Part shown: piece by piece, positions 10,491 to 22,328 of the stretch
How positions within the stretch are numbered: the first letter of the stretch is position 1
Layout: every line of letters starts with the position of its first letter
DNA from: Adiantum capillus-veneris
Lineage: Eukaryota; Streptophyta; Polypodiopsida; Polypodiales; Pteridaceae
Assembly: GCA_014529385.2 (NCBI GenBank)
Contig: JABFUD020000243.1
Location: 1 to 52,417, forward strand
Length of the DNA: 52,417 nucleotides
Direction: 5' to 3'
The notes under the pieces: model-generated
Told to the model about the DNA's origin: nothing
Databases searched by the model: none
The model's input: only the letters and a program-made list of their open reading frames with translations
Made by a program: the position numbers and the translations under genes

Positions 10491-11088
10491 CTATGTATAG
10501 TTTAAAGTGAACCAAAGCTTTCTTCACTCTTTTGTTCGCTTTTTGTTTGAAAGTATAGATATGTGACACCATGTTGTGCTTGATTCTTTCGAACCAAGCC
10601 AAGTTTTTTCCTTCCAATGTCAACCCAAATCCCTCATACTGAGTATGAATCTGCAATCTGTTTAGCTCTCAAAACTTGTTTGAAGAGTGAGACATGAGCA
10701 TATGGATCCCTTGACCCATCGTATTTTTTTTTAACACACTGAGCCACTTGATATGGTTTTAAACGTTGTGGTTTATTCACCAATCTAACAAGTTTGTGGT
10801 CTCTTTGAGAGACATCTCTCGTCCTCTCCTCTAGTCTTGGAGAAAATCCTGGTGGAATCCTCTCAGCTATGTCCTCTCGCATTTTTATTGGCTGAAAGTA
10901 AGTAGAGATTGGAGTACCCTTGTACATATATCTCTCTAGGTCAATTGGATCAATAAATTTGTACTCACAACCATACTTATCTACCATCAAAACTTGAACT
11001 TCATAGGCATCTGTATATGTGAATGCATAGAGATTCTTATGGAATGGCATCTCTCCAACATAGGATTCTACACACTTGTAGAAGATAT
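10491..11088 (-). pseudogene. gag fragment of an older minus-strand gypsy element
   Basis: On the minus strand the frame runs left from 11088 to a stop at 10634-10636. It encodes VESYVGEMPFHKN..., a basic linker, then KKYDGSRDPYAHVSLFKQVL, the classic start of plant gypsy gag (compare YDG..DP..H...F..V.). Past the stop, in another frame, QYEGFGLTLEGKNLAWFERI continues the same gag domain. At 10490 a diverged LTR cuts it off. At 11088 the 11.2-kb element cuts it. Across that insertion the frame links to 22329 and beyond (EQYI then FYKC) if one ATAT copy is removed. The product would form virus-like particles; this copy is dead. Confidence 0.75.
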
Positions 11089-11346
11089 TGAGGCGGTCCG
11101 GGGCGGGCAACAAGAAGAGTGGCCTCTAGACACCCTTCAAGGCTCCCGTGATGCTCAATGGGGCTAGGGCACAACACAACACAAACCAAAACAACAAACC
11201 CACAGCCAAATCCCAACTACACAAGGGGCACCACCTAGTTTAAGAGCGAACTAGGACGCAAAAGAGGAGAATCGTTAGATAACCCACAAACAAGCAAGGA
11301 ATTTACACTAACCCTAACACCAATGGAACACTCTCACACACTAAAA

Positions 11347-11388
<42 letters not shown>

Positions 11389-13753
11389 TGCTCGGGCTGC
11401 TTTGAAGTGTATCGTTAATGATCAAGCAAACATAAATATATATATGTAAGAAAGAGAGAGAAAGGGGGAGGGGGTGCTTGTTGCATTAATACCTTCTTAC
11501 AAATCTGTCATGACAAATCAAAGTGAGATTAGTATTTGTTCAACATAGCTTGCGTAAATTTCACCACAACACATCACAAGAAAAGCCACCCCAATCACTG
11601 TCTTAAGGCCAGGGGAGTCCTCTCCACCCTGTCGCCCTCTTACAGTATGTGGGATTTATGGCTAGATTGATGACAACACCAGAGACAAGCTATCAAGAAC
11701 TTAACAAAAAACACCAAGACACTTACGCATCATTGTTGTCCATTACTTCACGTTGGAAGGGAGACAAAGTATCAGCTTAGTCCAAATCCACCCTCCTTGA
11801 TTCAGCAAATGTTGGGCTTACACTAGTAGGAGAAATGATAGATTTTCTACTCTCAATTGAATGATCACTCTCTCTCTTACAATGGCATAGAGTTCCCTTG
11901 TTAATCCCCTATTACAACACATGCACATACATAAGACAATGAGCTTCCACTCAAGAGCTCCTTATAGAGAGGTTGAGCTTGGCTTCTCAAGCTATAGCAT
12001 AGTGCTCTTGCTTATGGCTCCCCCTTTTGTGCTAGCTACACCCTCCTTTTATAGCAATTTTGATGGCTAGGGTTACTCCTCTAACCATGGTTGGGTTAGA
12101 TTTTCAGCAATTTATCTAATTTCTTTTGCTTGGAATTATCAAGAAGTTGGTGGGGAAAGAGAGAGGAGAGAAATGGAGGTGATAGGACTTTTCATAGTGG
12201 GTTAGTGTTAGTAGAGTTAGTATTAATTTACAAATGGAATTGGATATTTACAATGGGAGTATCCATGTAGGATACAAATAAGGAAGAAAAACTCTTAAGA
12301 GGTAAGAAAAGGTGGATTTCTTACAAGGTTGATGCTCCAAGTGTCTTGAGTAGGGCCGATTTTGACGCTTGTTGACGGTCCACTAGCTTTGACGGTACAT
12401 TTTTTCTCCACTCTTGACCTTCCTTGAGAGACAAGGTAATTGAAGCTGAGTAATCAACCACCATGATGCTGTCTTTTAAGAGAAGAGGCTGAATTTTGTG
12501 GTTTTTTTGATAGATATGGGTAATTTGGAGGAGGAAAAATGAGACTAGGTGGTCAATTTTGGAATGGAATTGTGTGTGGGAGGTATGAGTTCACCATGGT
12601 TTCTCTTATTCTTCAAGGTTGAGGAGAAGGTGAGTAGGGTGCAGAGAGGAGTGGTGAGAGAGGTGGGGATGATGAGTGGAGAAGTGTGTGTGAAAGAGGA
12701 AAATGATAAAGTGGAAGAGAGAGTGTGGCTGCATAGCATGGGAAAACTGGGGTCCACTAAAAAAATCATAGCTCACAGCTCGTAGCTCAAAAAAATATGA
12801 AAAAATTTGAGGCAAAAGTTCAGCCCACGAGCTACAACTTTTGTTTGTATCACCTTTTCAAATTCGGAGAGCAAGTGAACTTTAAAAATTCAGCAAAACC
12901 GACCGTTTTTTTCCACTGCACAAGGTCCTTGTGGGGTCCTTCTTTGGATGATTCTTTTGAATACCTCCAAGAGTGAGCCCTCCATAGTGCATGTATGCAT
13001 GCCACCTACCCTTGACCTTATTTGGTAGGTCTATAATTGAAGATATTGTTGAGATTATGATATAAGTGAATAGTACAACTAAGAAAATCAAATATTGAGG
13101 GGTCTAAAAAATATGTACATGTCAAATATAAATAATATAAGTGGAAAAAATATAAAGGGGTCAAAAGAAATCTCTCTCATTATGAGGCTACCATAAAAAG
13201 ATAAATATTTTTGGTGTTCTAATTTTTTAGAAAAAAACAAAATAGATGTAGGAAGGGAAAAATCAAATAGTGAAAAAATATACACATAAATAAAACTAGT
13301 TTTTTTGGATTTTGTTGGGGTGGAGTTACACCAAATATAAGAGAAGCTTACATGAAAATATTTCTATATGGAATAAAGAGTATGAAAAATGGTAAGAAAA
13401 AATTGTGGTAATGGTGAGGCAATGTACAGAGCATAAATAACACACACCTAGGTAGAAATATTTAAATAAATACCAAAATAATTATGAAAAAATCTTTTAT
13501 TTAGGCCCTATATACAAAGAAATATTTACATACGCATGGGCCATAATATACTTATATTTTTATTTATTTTTTTGGCTCAACTAGCCCAATGACTAGCTAA
13601 TTGAGGGTTTTTTAAGAAGATATGGGAAAAGTCCCGTGACTCACGCACGCCTATGTACAGTGAAATGGTAGGGATAGCCACAGTGTTTGGGTGATTTTGG
13701 TAGGGTGAGGTAACTCACTGTGGCAATTACAAAGAGCCGAAAAACGGCTATCA
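11089..13753 (-). repeat. 3' LTR of gypsy element 2
   Basis: This 2665-bp direct repeat lies next to the PPT. It contains a (GA)n run at 11350-11385, a minus-strand TATA box at 12047-12053, and at its polypurine end AGCCG-AAAAA-CGGCT (13735-13749), a perfect small hairpin four bases from the LTR tip. Confidence 0.93.
12047..12053 (-). promoter_or_regulatory. TATA box in 3' LTR
   Basis: The minus strand reads GCTATAAAAGGAGGG. The same motif is in the other LTR at 20632-20638. Confidence 0.6.
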
Positions 13754-13769
13754 TTAGCCCTCCCCCTGG
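13754..13769 (-). other. Polypurine tract of gypsy element 2
   Basis: The minus strand reads CCAGGGGGAGGGCTAA, directly followed by the LTR start TGATAGCCG. It matches the tract before 2427 in element 1. Confidence 0.8.
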
Positions 13770-13888
13770 ATGATGGTATATTCATGTACCATCATAGAGC
13801 ATCTTTTCCAAAGAGAGTGCTTCAGAGTCCTTGACAAGATCTTCATTGTTTGGCCCCTCGGAATTTTGGCTAGAGTTACACTCATGCT

Positions 13889-15145
13889 TCATGTAACAAT
13901 ACTTACATGAGACAGTGGCCTTTGGACAGATCTTTGGTAGATCCTTTGGTAGAGGCGACTCAAATAGGGCTTCAAGCGATACCCGTTTACTTTCCTGGAG
14001 TGCTCTTTACCATTCAAGTCCATAAGCTGATAGTAACTTGAATTGAAAGCCTTCTTGACTATGTATGGCCCTTGCCATCTAGTTTCAAACTTGGCATCAA
14101 AACGATTATCGAGTCGATTGTCATACCTTAGCACCAGATCTCCTTCATTGATGCCTTTGTCCTTCAGTTTCTTGTCAAGCTTCTCCTTCGCTTGCGTAGC
14201 TTTCTCTTGTAGCACTCGTATGCTGCTTCTCTTTTCCACTCAAGCTCAGCTAAGGTAAGAAGTCGATCCATCCATGCTTCTTGATCATCTTGTGCTGATT
14301 TGTCATGAAGTCGCATTGTTGGAATGTTTAGCTCAATTGGCTGTAAAGCCTCTTGACCATAGACCAAGTGAAATGGTGTGAACTCCGTGGCTTCCCTATA
14401 TGTGGTTCGATACGCCCACAAGGCACCATCCAAGAAGTCATCCCACAACTTTGTCTTGTTTTTCACCATCTTTCTAATGATGCCTGCAATGACACCATTA
14501 GCTTTTTCTACCAAACCATTTGATTGGGGATAGTAGGGTGTACTGTGACGATGTAGAATGTGAAGTACTTCACAAACTTCTGTGAGCAAGCCCTTCCTAA
14601 ACCCTGGACCATTATCAGAAACAATCTCCAAAGGTGTGCCAAATCTGCAACAAATGTGATTGTACACAAACTTGCTAACTGTCCTCTCATTCACTCTTGC
14701 CACACTTTGAGCTTCCACCCACCTAGTCATATAGTCTACAGCCACTAGAATGTAGAGTTTACCATTTTTTGTCCTAGGCAGAGGACCCATAGCATCAATG
14801 CCCCACTTTTCAAAGGGTCCATTTGCAAGCACTATTTGCCTCGGGCCATGCACCAACCTTCTATTTCCATTTATCTGACAATTGTGACAGCTTTTACACC
14901 AATGTTGAACATCCACATGCAAGCTTGGCCAAACATACCCCGCAAGAAAATCTTCTTCACAGTTAATTCTTGGGCAAAATGACCACCACATGCTTGTTCA
15001 TGAAACCTTTTAGAATGGCTGGAATTTCCTCAATAGTTGGTACTCTTCTGCATACTTGATCCCTCCCTCTTTGATAGAGGGAGCCTTCTAGGAAGAGATA
15101 TGCGCTTGCCTTCTTCATGAGTCTCCTCTTCTGAGCCTTCGTGAA
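13889..15145 (-). pseudogene. Integrase of gypsy element 2, frameshifted
   Basis: Three open stretches in different frames make one integrase. The zinc finger (GFHEQACGGHF..., HWCKSCHNC) lies at about 15000-14870 and is broken by two frameshifts between 15010 and 14950. The core (to about 14240) keeps D in GIDAMGPLP, D in VSDNGPGF and E in NGLVEKANG, so the D-D-35-E triad is intact. It continues through FTPFHLVYGQEALQPIE. A further shift near 14215 moves the C-terminal tail (GDLVLRYDNRLDNRF, FETRWQGPYIV, KVNGYRLKPY) into the frame that ends at 13889. The family protein joins cDNA ends to target DNA. No active product can come from this copy. Confidence 0.9.
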
Positions 15146-15783
15146 GTCTGTGGAAACTCACCCTCCAAAATGTAGCCGATAATGGGAGCCAATGACTCCA
15201 ATCCCTGGTATCTCGGTTGCTTGACAGCTGCTGCCACCATGATGACCTGCACTTCTCTCTCAACACATGTAACTACTTGCTGTGCAAGTAAATCAGCATC
15301 TTCATTTTGTTTCCTAGGAATATGATATAATTGCACCTCCTCAAATTGATTAAATAGCCTACGGATGGTATGAACTTTGGCCCTTAGTCTTTCATTTTTG
15401 CATGCCCAAATGCCTAAAATCTGCTTCACAATGAGAAGTGCATCTCCTTTTACCATGAGACGTTGTATACCATGGCCAATGCATATTTTTAAACCATGAA
15501 GTAGTGTGTCATATTCTGCTTCATTGTTGCTAGCTGAACTTGGTAGATTGAACTTCTCTTTCATGACCACCTCTCCACTTGGGTTGAGCAACACTAGCCC
15601 TCCCCCTGCTTTTCCTGTGGCTCGACGAAAAGCTCCATCAAAGAACAAGGTAAAAGCATTAGGAATACTTTTTGGTGGTGGTAATGGTAGGGTCTTTACT
15701 TCAGGCACCTTAATCTCCTTTTCATGCACCCTATAAGTGAGAATCCCTGCCAATTGTGCACGCACACTATCTTCTACCTTGAA
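15145..15783 (-). pseudogene. Archaeal-type second RNase H of gypsy element 2
   Basis: The frame encodes ILTYRVHEKE, then FFDGAFRRATGKAGGGLVLLN, SASNNEAEYDTLLHGL, VKGDALLIVKQI and YHIPRKQNEDADLLAQQ. This is the fold and motif order of the extra RNase H that Tat elements carry between the RT-linked RNase H and integrase. Candidate acidic residues are D of FFDGA, E of NEAEY, D of VKGDAL and D of NEDAD. A frameshift near 15783 separates it from the preceding RNase H, and another near 15145 cuts it from the integrase finger. Confidence 0.85.
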
Positions 15784-16070
15784 AGGAGTATTGAAACTCT
15801 TGCAACTCCATAATCCACTTTGAGATCCTAGTACTAAGATTCATTTGAGATGACACCCAAGGGAACAAATTCTCTGCAGTGAGAATTACAAAAGGTTTTG
15901 GTAGCAGGTAGGATCTAAACTTTCTCACCGCAAACATGAGAGAAAGCATCATGAGTTCTGCTTCTGTGTAGTATCTCTCCAAAGCATTCATGACCCTACT
16001 AGCAAAGTAGATGGGTCGCATCCTTGTACTGTGGGGATCTTGTTGTAGCAACACAGCACCAATTTTTCCC
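15767..16070 (-). pseudogene. RT-linked RNase H end of gypsy element 2
   Basis: This short frame encodes LLQQDPHSTRMRPIYFASRV, YYTEAELMMLSLMFAVRKFR and the FVILTAEN block, the RNase H that trails gypsy RT. It continues the preceding protease-RT frame after a shift near 16066, where the sequence should read GAVLLQQ. In place of the usual TDH motif it has LTAEN, as element 1 has LTMEE, so loss of catalytic residues may be normal for this family. Confidence 0.8.
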
Positions 16071-17775
16071 TTCCAACACTAGAGCTAACAAAGAATGTGT
16101 ACTCCCAACAAGGAGGCATGAGTGTTGGTAGCTCTGACAAAATGACTTTAATGTTACAAAAATACTCTTCAAGCTCATCAGACCATGCAAATTCTACTTG
16201 TTGTGTCAACTTTTGCAAAGGATGAAGCAACTCCGAAGCTAAGTGAATAAAGCGTGACATATACTTCACTTTTTGAATGAATGATATGACCTCTTTGAGA
16301 TTCTTGGGTGAGGGGAGCTCAATAAGAGCCTTTGCCTTTGAAGGATCCACCTCAATGCCTTTATAGGAAACCTTGTGACCAAGCAAGATCACTTCATCCT
16401 CAGCTATGTGACACTTGCCGGGGTTGAGTTGACCTCCCATGTCATAGAGCTTCTTTAAACCTTCTTCTACCCTTTGTAGATGCAATGATTTTGAGCTATA
16501 AATGCAAAAATCATCAATAAAAACCCTAATGGACTTTCCAAAGAATGCTTGAAACACCATGTTCATGAAGCGTTGGAAAGTTGCAGGAGCATTTGTCAGG
16601 CCAAATGGCATGACTCTAAAAGCATAACAACCCCAAGGAGTGATAAAGGTTGTTTTCAATTGATCCTCCAGTGCAATCCCTATTTGAAAGTAACCTGAGT
16701 AACCATCGCACACAGTGTACTTCTCATGACCAGCTACCTCATTTAGTATCTCATCCTGGAATGGGAGGGGAAAGTGATCTCTCTTTGTTGCCTCATTGAG
16801 GGGACGGTAATCCACACACACCCTCCACTTGCCGTTCTTCTTAGGAGTGACAACAACAGGAGAGACCCACTCTGAATTCTCCACTGGATAAATGAACCCT
16901 GCTGCTAGAAGCTTTCTTACCTCCTTGAGTAAAGCCTGCTCCTTGATGACTCCTAGCCTTCGTAGCTTCTGAGCCTTAGGTGTGGCCTCTGGCTTCAACT
17001 CAATTTTGTGTTGAACAGCATCTACTCCACGCACATCGATGTAGTCTTTAGCAAAAAGCCTAGGAAACTTCCTTAGCACACATTTGAACTCCTCTCTTTC
17101 ATCCTTTGTAAGTGTTGTTGATAACATACCTTCTAACATTCCTTCATCTTCCACCTTTTGGTTCTCTTGGGAACCTACCTCTTCCAAATCTTGACAAGAG
17201 GTCTCTTGGTTGCTTGGCTTAAACCTTACCCCCATGACTTCGATGGAAGACTCCTCTTCAGTAATGCTGCTGCTACTTTCTTCTTCTGAAGTGCTATCGG
17301 TCCAACCTTCTTCCATCTCACTTTGAGATGATTCTTCATGGAGCTCCTCTTGGCGTTGCTCCTTCATGTCAAAGACAACCTTCTTATGATTGTCATTCCT
17401 GCAAATTAATTTCCCACTCTCCCAATCCTGCAAAGCTCTCATTTTCATTAGCCATGGTCTTCCTAGGATAAATGGATAACCACTTCCCTTGGTCGACATA
17501 ACATAAAAATCCACTGCCTTCTTAATGCCAAAGGCCTCCACAAAAACATTTTTACAAATGCCTACGCACCTAGCCTTGCTATTGTTTGCCATTTTCACCT
17601 TGATTTCGGGTGTCTCATGGATGTGCATGCCTAGTCTTTGCATGAGCCCTTCTGTCATGATGCAAATTTGTGCACCCCCATCCACTAGACCTTTCCTAAC
17701 CAATCTTCCTTTGATGTAACAGTCTAGCACCGGTGTAATGTCCTCATTCATTTCAGCATTTGCAATTTTTACAAC
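16060..17775 (-). pseudogene. Protease and reverse transcriptase of gypsy element 2
   Basis: The largest open frame of the element (about 570 codons) starts with an aspartic protease whose active site is LVDGGAQICIMTE (residues 22-34, DGG in place of DSG, as is common in plant gypsy) and whose flap end is FILGRPWL. A linker rich in Glu and Ser follows. The RT then runs from AGFIYPVENSEWVSP through WRVCVDYRPLN, YTVCDGYSGYFQI, FRVMPFGLTNAPATFQRF and FIDDFCIYSS (catalytic DD), to GQLNPGKCHIAEDEV and SRFIHLASELLHPL. It stays open upstream of the first Met to about 17775 in a frame different from gag. The domain itself has no stops, so it is the best-preserved part of the element. Confidence 0.9.
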
Positions 17776-17789
17776 AGAAAAACTCTCTT

Positions 17790-18390
17790 TTACCTTTCCC
17801 TAGTGCTAACTGCCTTTGTTAAATCCCTCCTAACTTGTGGGCATAATGCAAGAAACTGAGGCCATGAGATATCAGGACCCTTACCTCGCATGTCTTCCAA
17901 CAGGTTGTATGGAGCCATACCATGTCCAAGAGGGAAGTCTTGGAGATTGATACGACGTCGAGTCCTCTTAGCTTCCTTGGTCTCCTTTGCCTTCTTGCCT
18001 TGTCCATGGTCACTCTGTGATGGGACACCCTCTTTCTCTTTACCTTTTCCTCGGCCACGCTTAATGCCATTGGCTTCCATGTCAAACTCATTTGAATTTG
18101 TCACCTCTACCACATGCACATTTGGATCTGGCAAAGGTGGAACTCCTTCTACCCCTTGTGGAGGTGGTCTTGGTCCATTTGGCCTTTGTAGAAGCCTTGG
18201 TTGTTGACCAGTTCCTTCACCTGCATTCATCACTGGGTAATTCAAGTTAGGTCTCCCTGGCTCCCCACGGGGCCAAGGACAATTATACATCCCATGTCCA
18301 GACTCTCCGCAATTCCAACATTGCAAGACTCTCCTAGGTCGTGGATCTCGCTCTTCAGACTTCTTGCTTGTCCCTTTGGACCTACAGCTT
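17790..18390 (-). pseudogene. gag zinc knuckle and linker of gypsy element 2
   Basis: The frame opens with a CCHC knuckle, CWNCGESGHGMYNC, preceded in frame by basic residues (SKKSEERDPRPRR). A Pro-rich then Lys-rich linker follows, ending QFLALCPQVRRDLTKAVS. A frameshift near 18385 separates it from the gag capsid part, and another near 17800 from the protease. The knuckle binds element RNA during packaging in the family. Confidence 0.85.
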
Positions 18391-19054
18391 GTGCAAGGTG
18401 AATTGATAGGCTGCTTAAAGATTCGTTTAACTTCTCAATTACTTCCGCCGTTACCTCAGGAAGCTCCCTCGATGTTGATGCTTGTGACTTACCTTTGGGT
18501 CTAAGACCTTCTATTGGAACCTCTCCCCTTAAGCACTTGAGTTTCCTATACTTCTCAGCAGCCCTAGTTTCAGCTGCATCAAAAGTAGCAGGTGCACCCG
18601 CCTCAACTTTTACCTTAAGGTCAGGAAAGAGTCCGGCTATGAACCTCTCCTTCTTTAAAAATTCTGCACCATCACCATGGTTAGCAACATTTCGTATCCA
18701 TAGAGCCCAAAGACGTAGAAACTCTTGCTTGTACAAGTAGTAGTCATCTAAGTCTTTTTGCTTATGAGAAACAATGTCTTGCCATAGTTTTTGAGTGTTT
18801 TGGGGATCAAAGAAGTATCTCTTAAAACGATTCAAAACTTCTGTGTAATTCCCCTTAACTTCCTCAGGCAAAGAGTCAAACCAAGTACTAGCATCTTTCC
18901 TAAGGACCACCTCAAACATTTCTACACGTTCTTGATCGGTTACTATCCTCTTGATACGGCAAGACATCTTGAAATTTGCTAAAAATAATTCTGCATCCTC
19001 TCCAGGCTCTCCAAAGAAAAGAGGATATCCAGACATTTGGCGTTGGCTTTCCAT
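18385..19054 (-). pseudogene. gag capsid region of gypsy element 2
   Basis: The frame starts at an ATG at 19052-19054 and encodes a retrotransposon gag domain: GEPGEDAELFLANFKMSCR, ASTWFDSLPEEVKGNY, LNRFKRYFFDPQ, DDYYLYKQEFLRLWAL and ERFIAGLFPDLKVKVE. This is the capsid-like fold used to build virus-like particles. About 220 residues remain before the frameshift near 18385. Confidence 0.88.
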
Positions 19055-19647
19055 TGAATTGATTTCAAAGTGACACCCGTTTTTGTTTTTCTTTCTTAAA
19101 AAGATTTACACAATAATGTTTTCTAGCTTGCAATCTATTCTACAACAAAATAAAGATATTCACATCAAACAACCTATGATAATCAATAAGAGGTAGGATG
19201 ACAGGGTTTGGTGAAGCGAGAATTTCTCCTACTCTTTGGGCACCAAACATGAACACCATACATTGTTGAAAATGGATTTTCCTACTAATTGCAATGTTTA
19301 TTCTAATGTACGGAGTGAAATGGAAGGGGAAAACCTCTATTCCTGGGCCATTATCCATGGTCTATGCATGACCTAATGCTTAAAACAAAACAAAAATATA
19401 GACGTCCAAACTAAGGTCGTACCTAATGAGAGGCAAAATAAAAGGATTTACTGAAGCGTTTATCTCGGCCAACCTAAGAGGACCTAAAATTCTACGAATG
19501 ACACGTTGAAATTGCAACTTAGTACTAACAATTATGTGTACCTTTTGCCTTGCAATGGGAATGAAGGGATCATACAAATTTTCGTGATTAATTCAAACTA
19601 CTTGACTATGCTAAAGGTTGATTCTACACAAAAATACACAAGCCGGT
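19055..19647 (-). other. 5' leader of gypsy element 2
   Basis: The roughly 590 bp between PBS and gag are AT-rich. They hold two loosely similar halves (each with a TAATAAGAGG.A-like or TAATGAGAGGCA motif and CCTA near 19185 and 19427). No protein domain is recognisable. Confidence 0.6.
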
Positions 19648-19664
19648 CCTCAGAGGGGGCACCA
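19648..19664 (-). other. Primer binding site of gypsy element 2
   Basis: The minus strand reads TGGTGCCCCCTCTGAGG, three bases after the 5' LTR end. The shape matches the TTGGCGCCGTCTGTGGGA type known from plant Tat elements. The exact tRNA was not determined. Confidence 0.75.
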
Positions 19665-19667
19665 ATT

Positions 19668-19926
19668 TGAGGCGGTCCGGGGCAGGCAACAAGAAGAGTG
19701 GCCTCTAGACACCCTTCAAGGCTCTCGTGCTGCTCAATGGGGCTAGGGCACAACACAACACAAACCAAAACAACAAACCCACAGCCAAATCCCAACTACA
19801 CAAGGGGCACCACCTAGTTTAAGAGCGAACTAGGACGCAAAAGAGGAGAATCGTTAGATCAACCCACAAACAAGCAAGGAATTTACACTAACCCTAACAC
19901 CAATGGAACACTCTCACACACTAAAA

Positions 19927-19960
<34 letters not shown>

Positions 19961-22328
19961 TGCTCGGGCTGCTTTGAAGTGTATCGTTAATGATCAAGCA
20001 AACATAAATATATATATGTAAGAAAGAGAGAGAAAGGGGGAGGGGGTGCTTGTTGCATTAATACCTTCTTACAAATCTGTCATGACTAATCAAAGTGAGA
20101 TTAGTATTTGTTCAACATAGCTTGCGTAAATTTCACCACAACACATCACAAGAAAAGCCACCCCAATCACTGTCTTAAGGCCAGGGGAGTCCTCTCCACC
20201 CTGTCGCCCTCTTACAGTATGTGGGATTTATGGCTAGATTGATGACAACACCAGAGACAAGCTATCAAGAACTTAACAAAAAACACTAAGACACTTACGC
20301 ATCATTGTTGTCCATTATTTCACGTTGGAAGGGAGACAAAGTATCCAAGCTTAGTCCAAATCCACCCTCCTTGATTCAGCAAATGTTGGGCTTACACTAG
20401 TAAGAGAAATGATAGATTTCCTACTCTCAATTGAATGATCACTCTCTCTCTTACAATGTCATAGAGTTGCCTTGCTAATCCCCTATTACAACACATGCAC
20501 ATGCATAAGACTATGAGCTTCCACTCAAGAGCTCCTTCTAGAGAGGTTGAGCTTGGCTTCTCAAGCTATAGCATAGTGCTCTTGCTTATGGCTCACCCCT
20601 TTTGTGCTAGCTACACCCTCCTTTTATAGAAATTTTGAAGGCTAAGGTCACTCCTCTAACCATGGTTGGGTTAGATTTTCAGCAATTTATCTAATTTCTT
20701 TTGCTTGGAATTATCAAGAAGTTGGTGGGGAAAGAGAGAGGAGAAAAATGGAGGTGATAGGACTTTTCATAGTGGGTTAGTGTTAGTAGAGTTAGTATTA
20801 ATTTACAAATGGAATTGGATATTTACAATGGGAGTATCCATGTAGGATACAAATAAGGAAGAAAAACTCTTAAGAGGTAAGAAAAGGTGGATTTCTTACA
20901 AGGTTGATGCTCCAAGTGTCTTGAGTAGGGCCGATTTTGACGCTTGTTGACGGTCCACTAGCTTTGACGGTACATTTTTTCTCCACTCTTGACCTTCCTT
21001 GAGAGACAAGGTAATTGAAGCTGAGTAATCAACCACCATGATGCTGTCTTTTAAGAGAAGAGGCTGAATTTTGTGGTTTTTTTGATAGATATGGGTAATT
21101 TGGAGGAGGAAAAATGAGACTAGGTGGTCAATTTTGGAATGGAATTGTGTGTGGGAGGTATGAGTTCACCATGGTTTCTCTTATTCTTCAAGGTTGAGGA
21201 GAAGGTGAGTAGTGTGCAAAGAGGAGTGGTGAGAGAGATGGGGATGATGAGTGGAGAAGTGTGTGTGAAAGAGGAAAATGATAAAGTGGAAGAGAGAGTG
21301 TGGCTGCATAGCATGGGAAAACTGAGGTCCACTAAAAAAATCATAGCTCACAGCTCGTAGCTCAAAAAAATATGAAAAAATTTGAGGCAAAAGTTCAGCC
21401 CACAAGCTACAACTTTTGTTTGTATCACCTTTTCCAATTCGGAGAGCAAGTGAACTTTAAAAATTCAGCAAAACCGACCGTTTTTTTCCAATGCAAAGGT
21501 CCTTGCGGGGTCCTTCTTTGGATGATTCTTTTGAATACCTCCAAGAGTGAGCCCTCCATAGTGCATGTATGCATGCCACCTACCCTTGACCTTATTTGGT
21601 AGGTCTATAATTGAAGATATTGTTGAGATTAGGATATAAGTGAATAGTACAACTAAGAAAATCAAATATTGAGGGGTCTAAAAAATATGTACATGTCAAA
21701 TATAAATAATATAAGTGGAAAAAATATAAAGGGGTCAAAAGAAATCTCTCTCATTATGAGGCTACCATAAAAAGATAAATATTTTTGGTGTTCTAATTTT
21801 TTAGAAAAAAACAAAATAGATGTAGGAAGGGAAAAATCAAAATAGTGAAAAAATATACACATAAATAAAACTAGTTTTTTTGGATTTTGTTGGGGTGGAG
21901 TTACACCAAATATAAGAGAAGGTTACATGAAAATATTTCTATATGGAATAAAGAGTATGAAAAATGGTAAGAAAAAATTGTGGTAATGGTGAGGCAATGT
22001 ACAGAGCATAAATAACACACACTTAAGTAGAAATATTTAAATAAATACCAAAATAATTATGAAAAAATCTTTTATTTAGGCCCTATATATAAAGAAATAT
22101 TTACATACGCATGGGCCATAATATACTTATATTTTTATTTTTTATTTTGGCTCAACTAGCCCAATGACTAGCTAATTGAGGGTTTTTTAAGAAGATATGG
22201 GAAAAGTCCCGTGACTCACGCACGCCTATGTACAGTGAAATGGTAGGGATAGCCACAGTGTTTGGGTGATTTTGGTAGGGTGAGGTAGCTCACTGTGGTA
22301 ATTACAAAGAGCCGAAAAACGGCTATCA
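19668..22328 (-). repeat. 5' LTR of gypsy element 2
   Basis: This 2661-bp direct repeat is the partner of 11089-13753. It contains a shorter (GA)n run (19930-19957), a TATA box at 20632-20638 and the terminal hairpin AGCCG-AAAAA-CGGCT at 22310-22324. Confidence 0.93.
20632..20638 (-). promoter_or_regulatory. TATA box in 5' LTR
   Basis: The minus strand reads TCTATAAAAGGAGGG. This is the likely start of transcription for gypsy element 2, leaving roughly 0.95 kb of LTR downstream. Confidence 0.6.

Larger units (their letters stand above)
11089..22328 (-). mobile_element. Near-complete Tat-type Ty3/gypsy retrotransposon 2 (11.2 kb)
   Basis: Two long direct repeats (11089-13753 and 19668-22328) both run TGAGGCGG...GGCTATCA in + coordinates. 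They enclose, on the minus strand, PBS, leader, gag, zinc knuckle, protease, RT, RNase H, archaeal-type RNase H, integrase and PPT in Tat order. By eye the LTRs differ by about 35-45 changes in 2.66 kb (about 1.5%), so the insertion is not very recent. At least seven frameshifts break the coding part. Flanks are GATAT on the left and ATATA on the right, giving a 4-bp ATAT match rather than a clean 5-bp duplication. It is inserted in the gag region of an older element of the same orientation. Confidence 0.92.

Noticed and set aside
12545-12815. Frames inside the LTR at 12.5-12.8 kb, repeated at 21.1-21.4 kb
   Set aside because: They recur only because the LTR is duplicated, overlap on both strands and lack domains.
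14043-18401. Several + strand frames of 60-105 codons within element 2
   Set aside because: They are antisense shadows of the minus-strand pol and gag genes.
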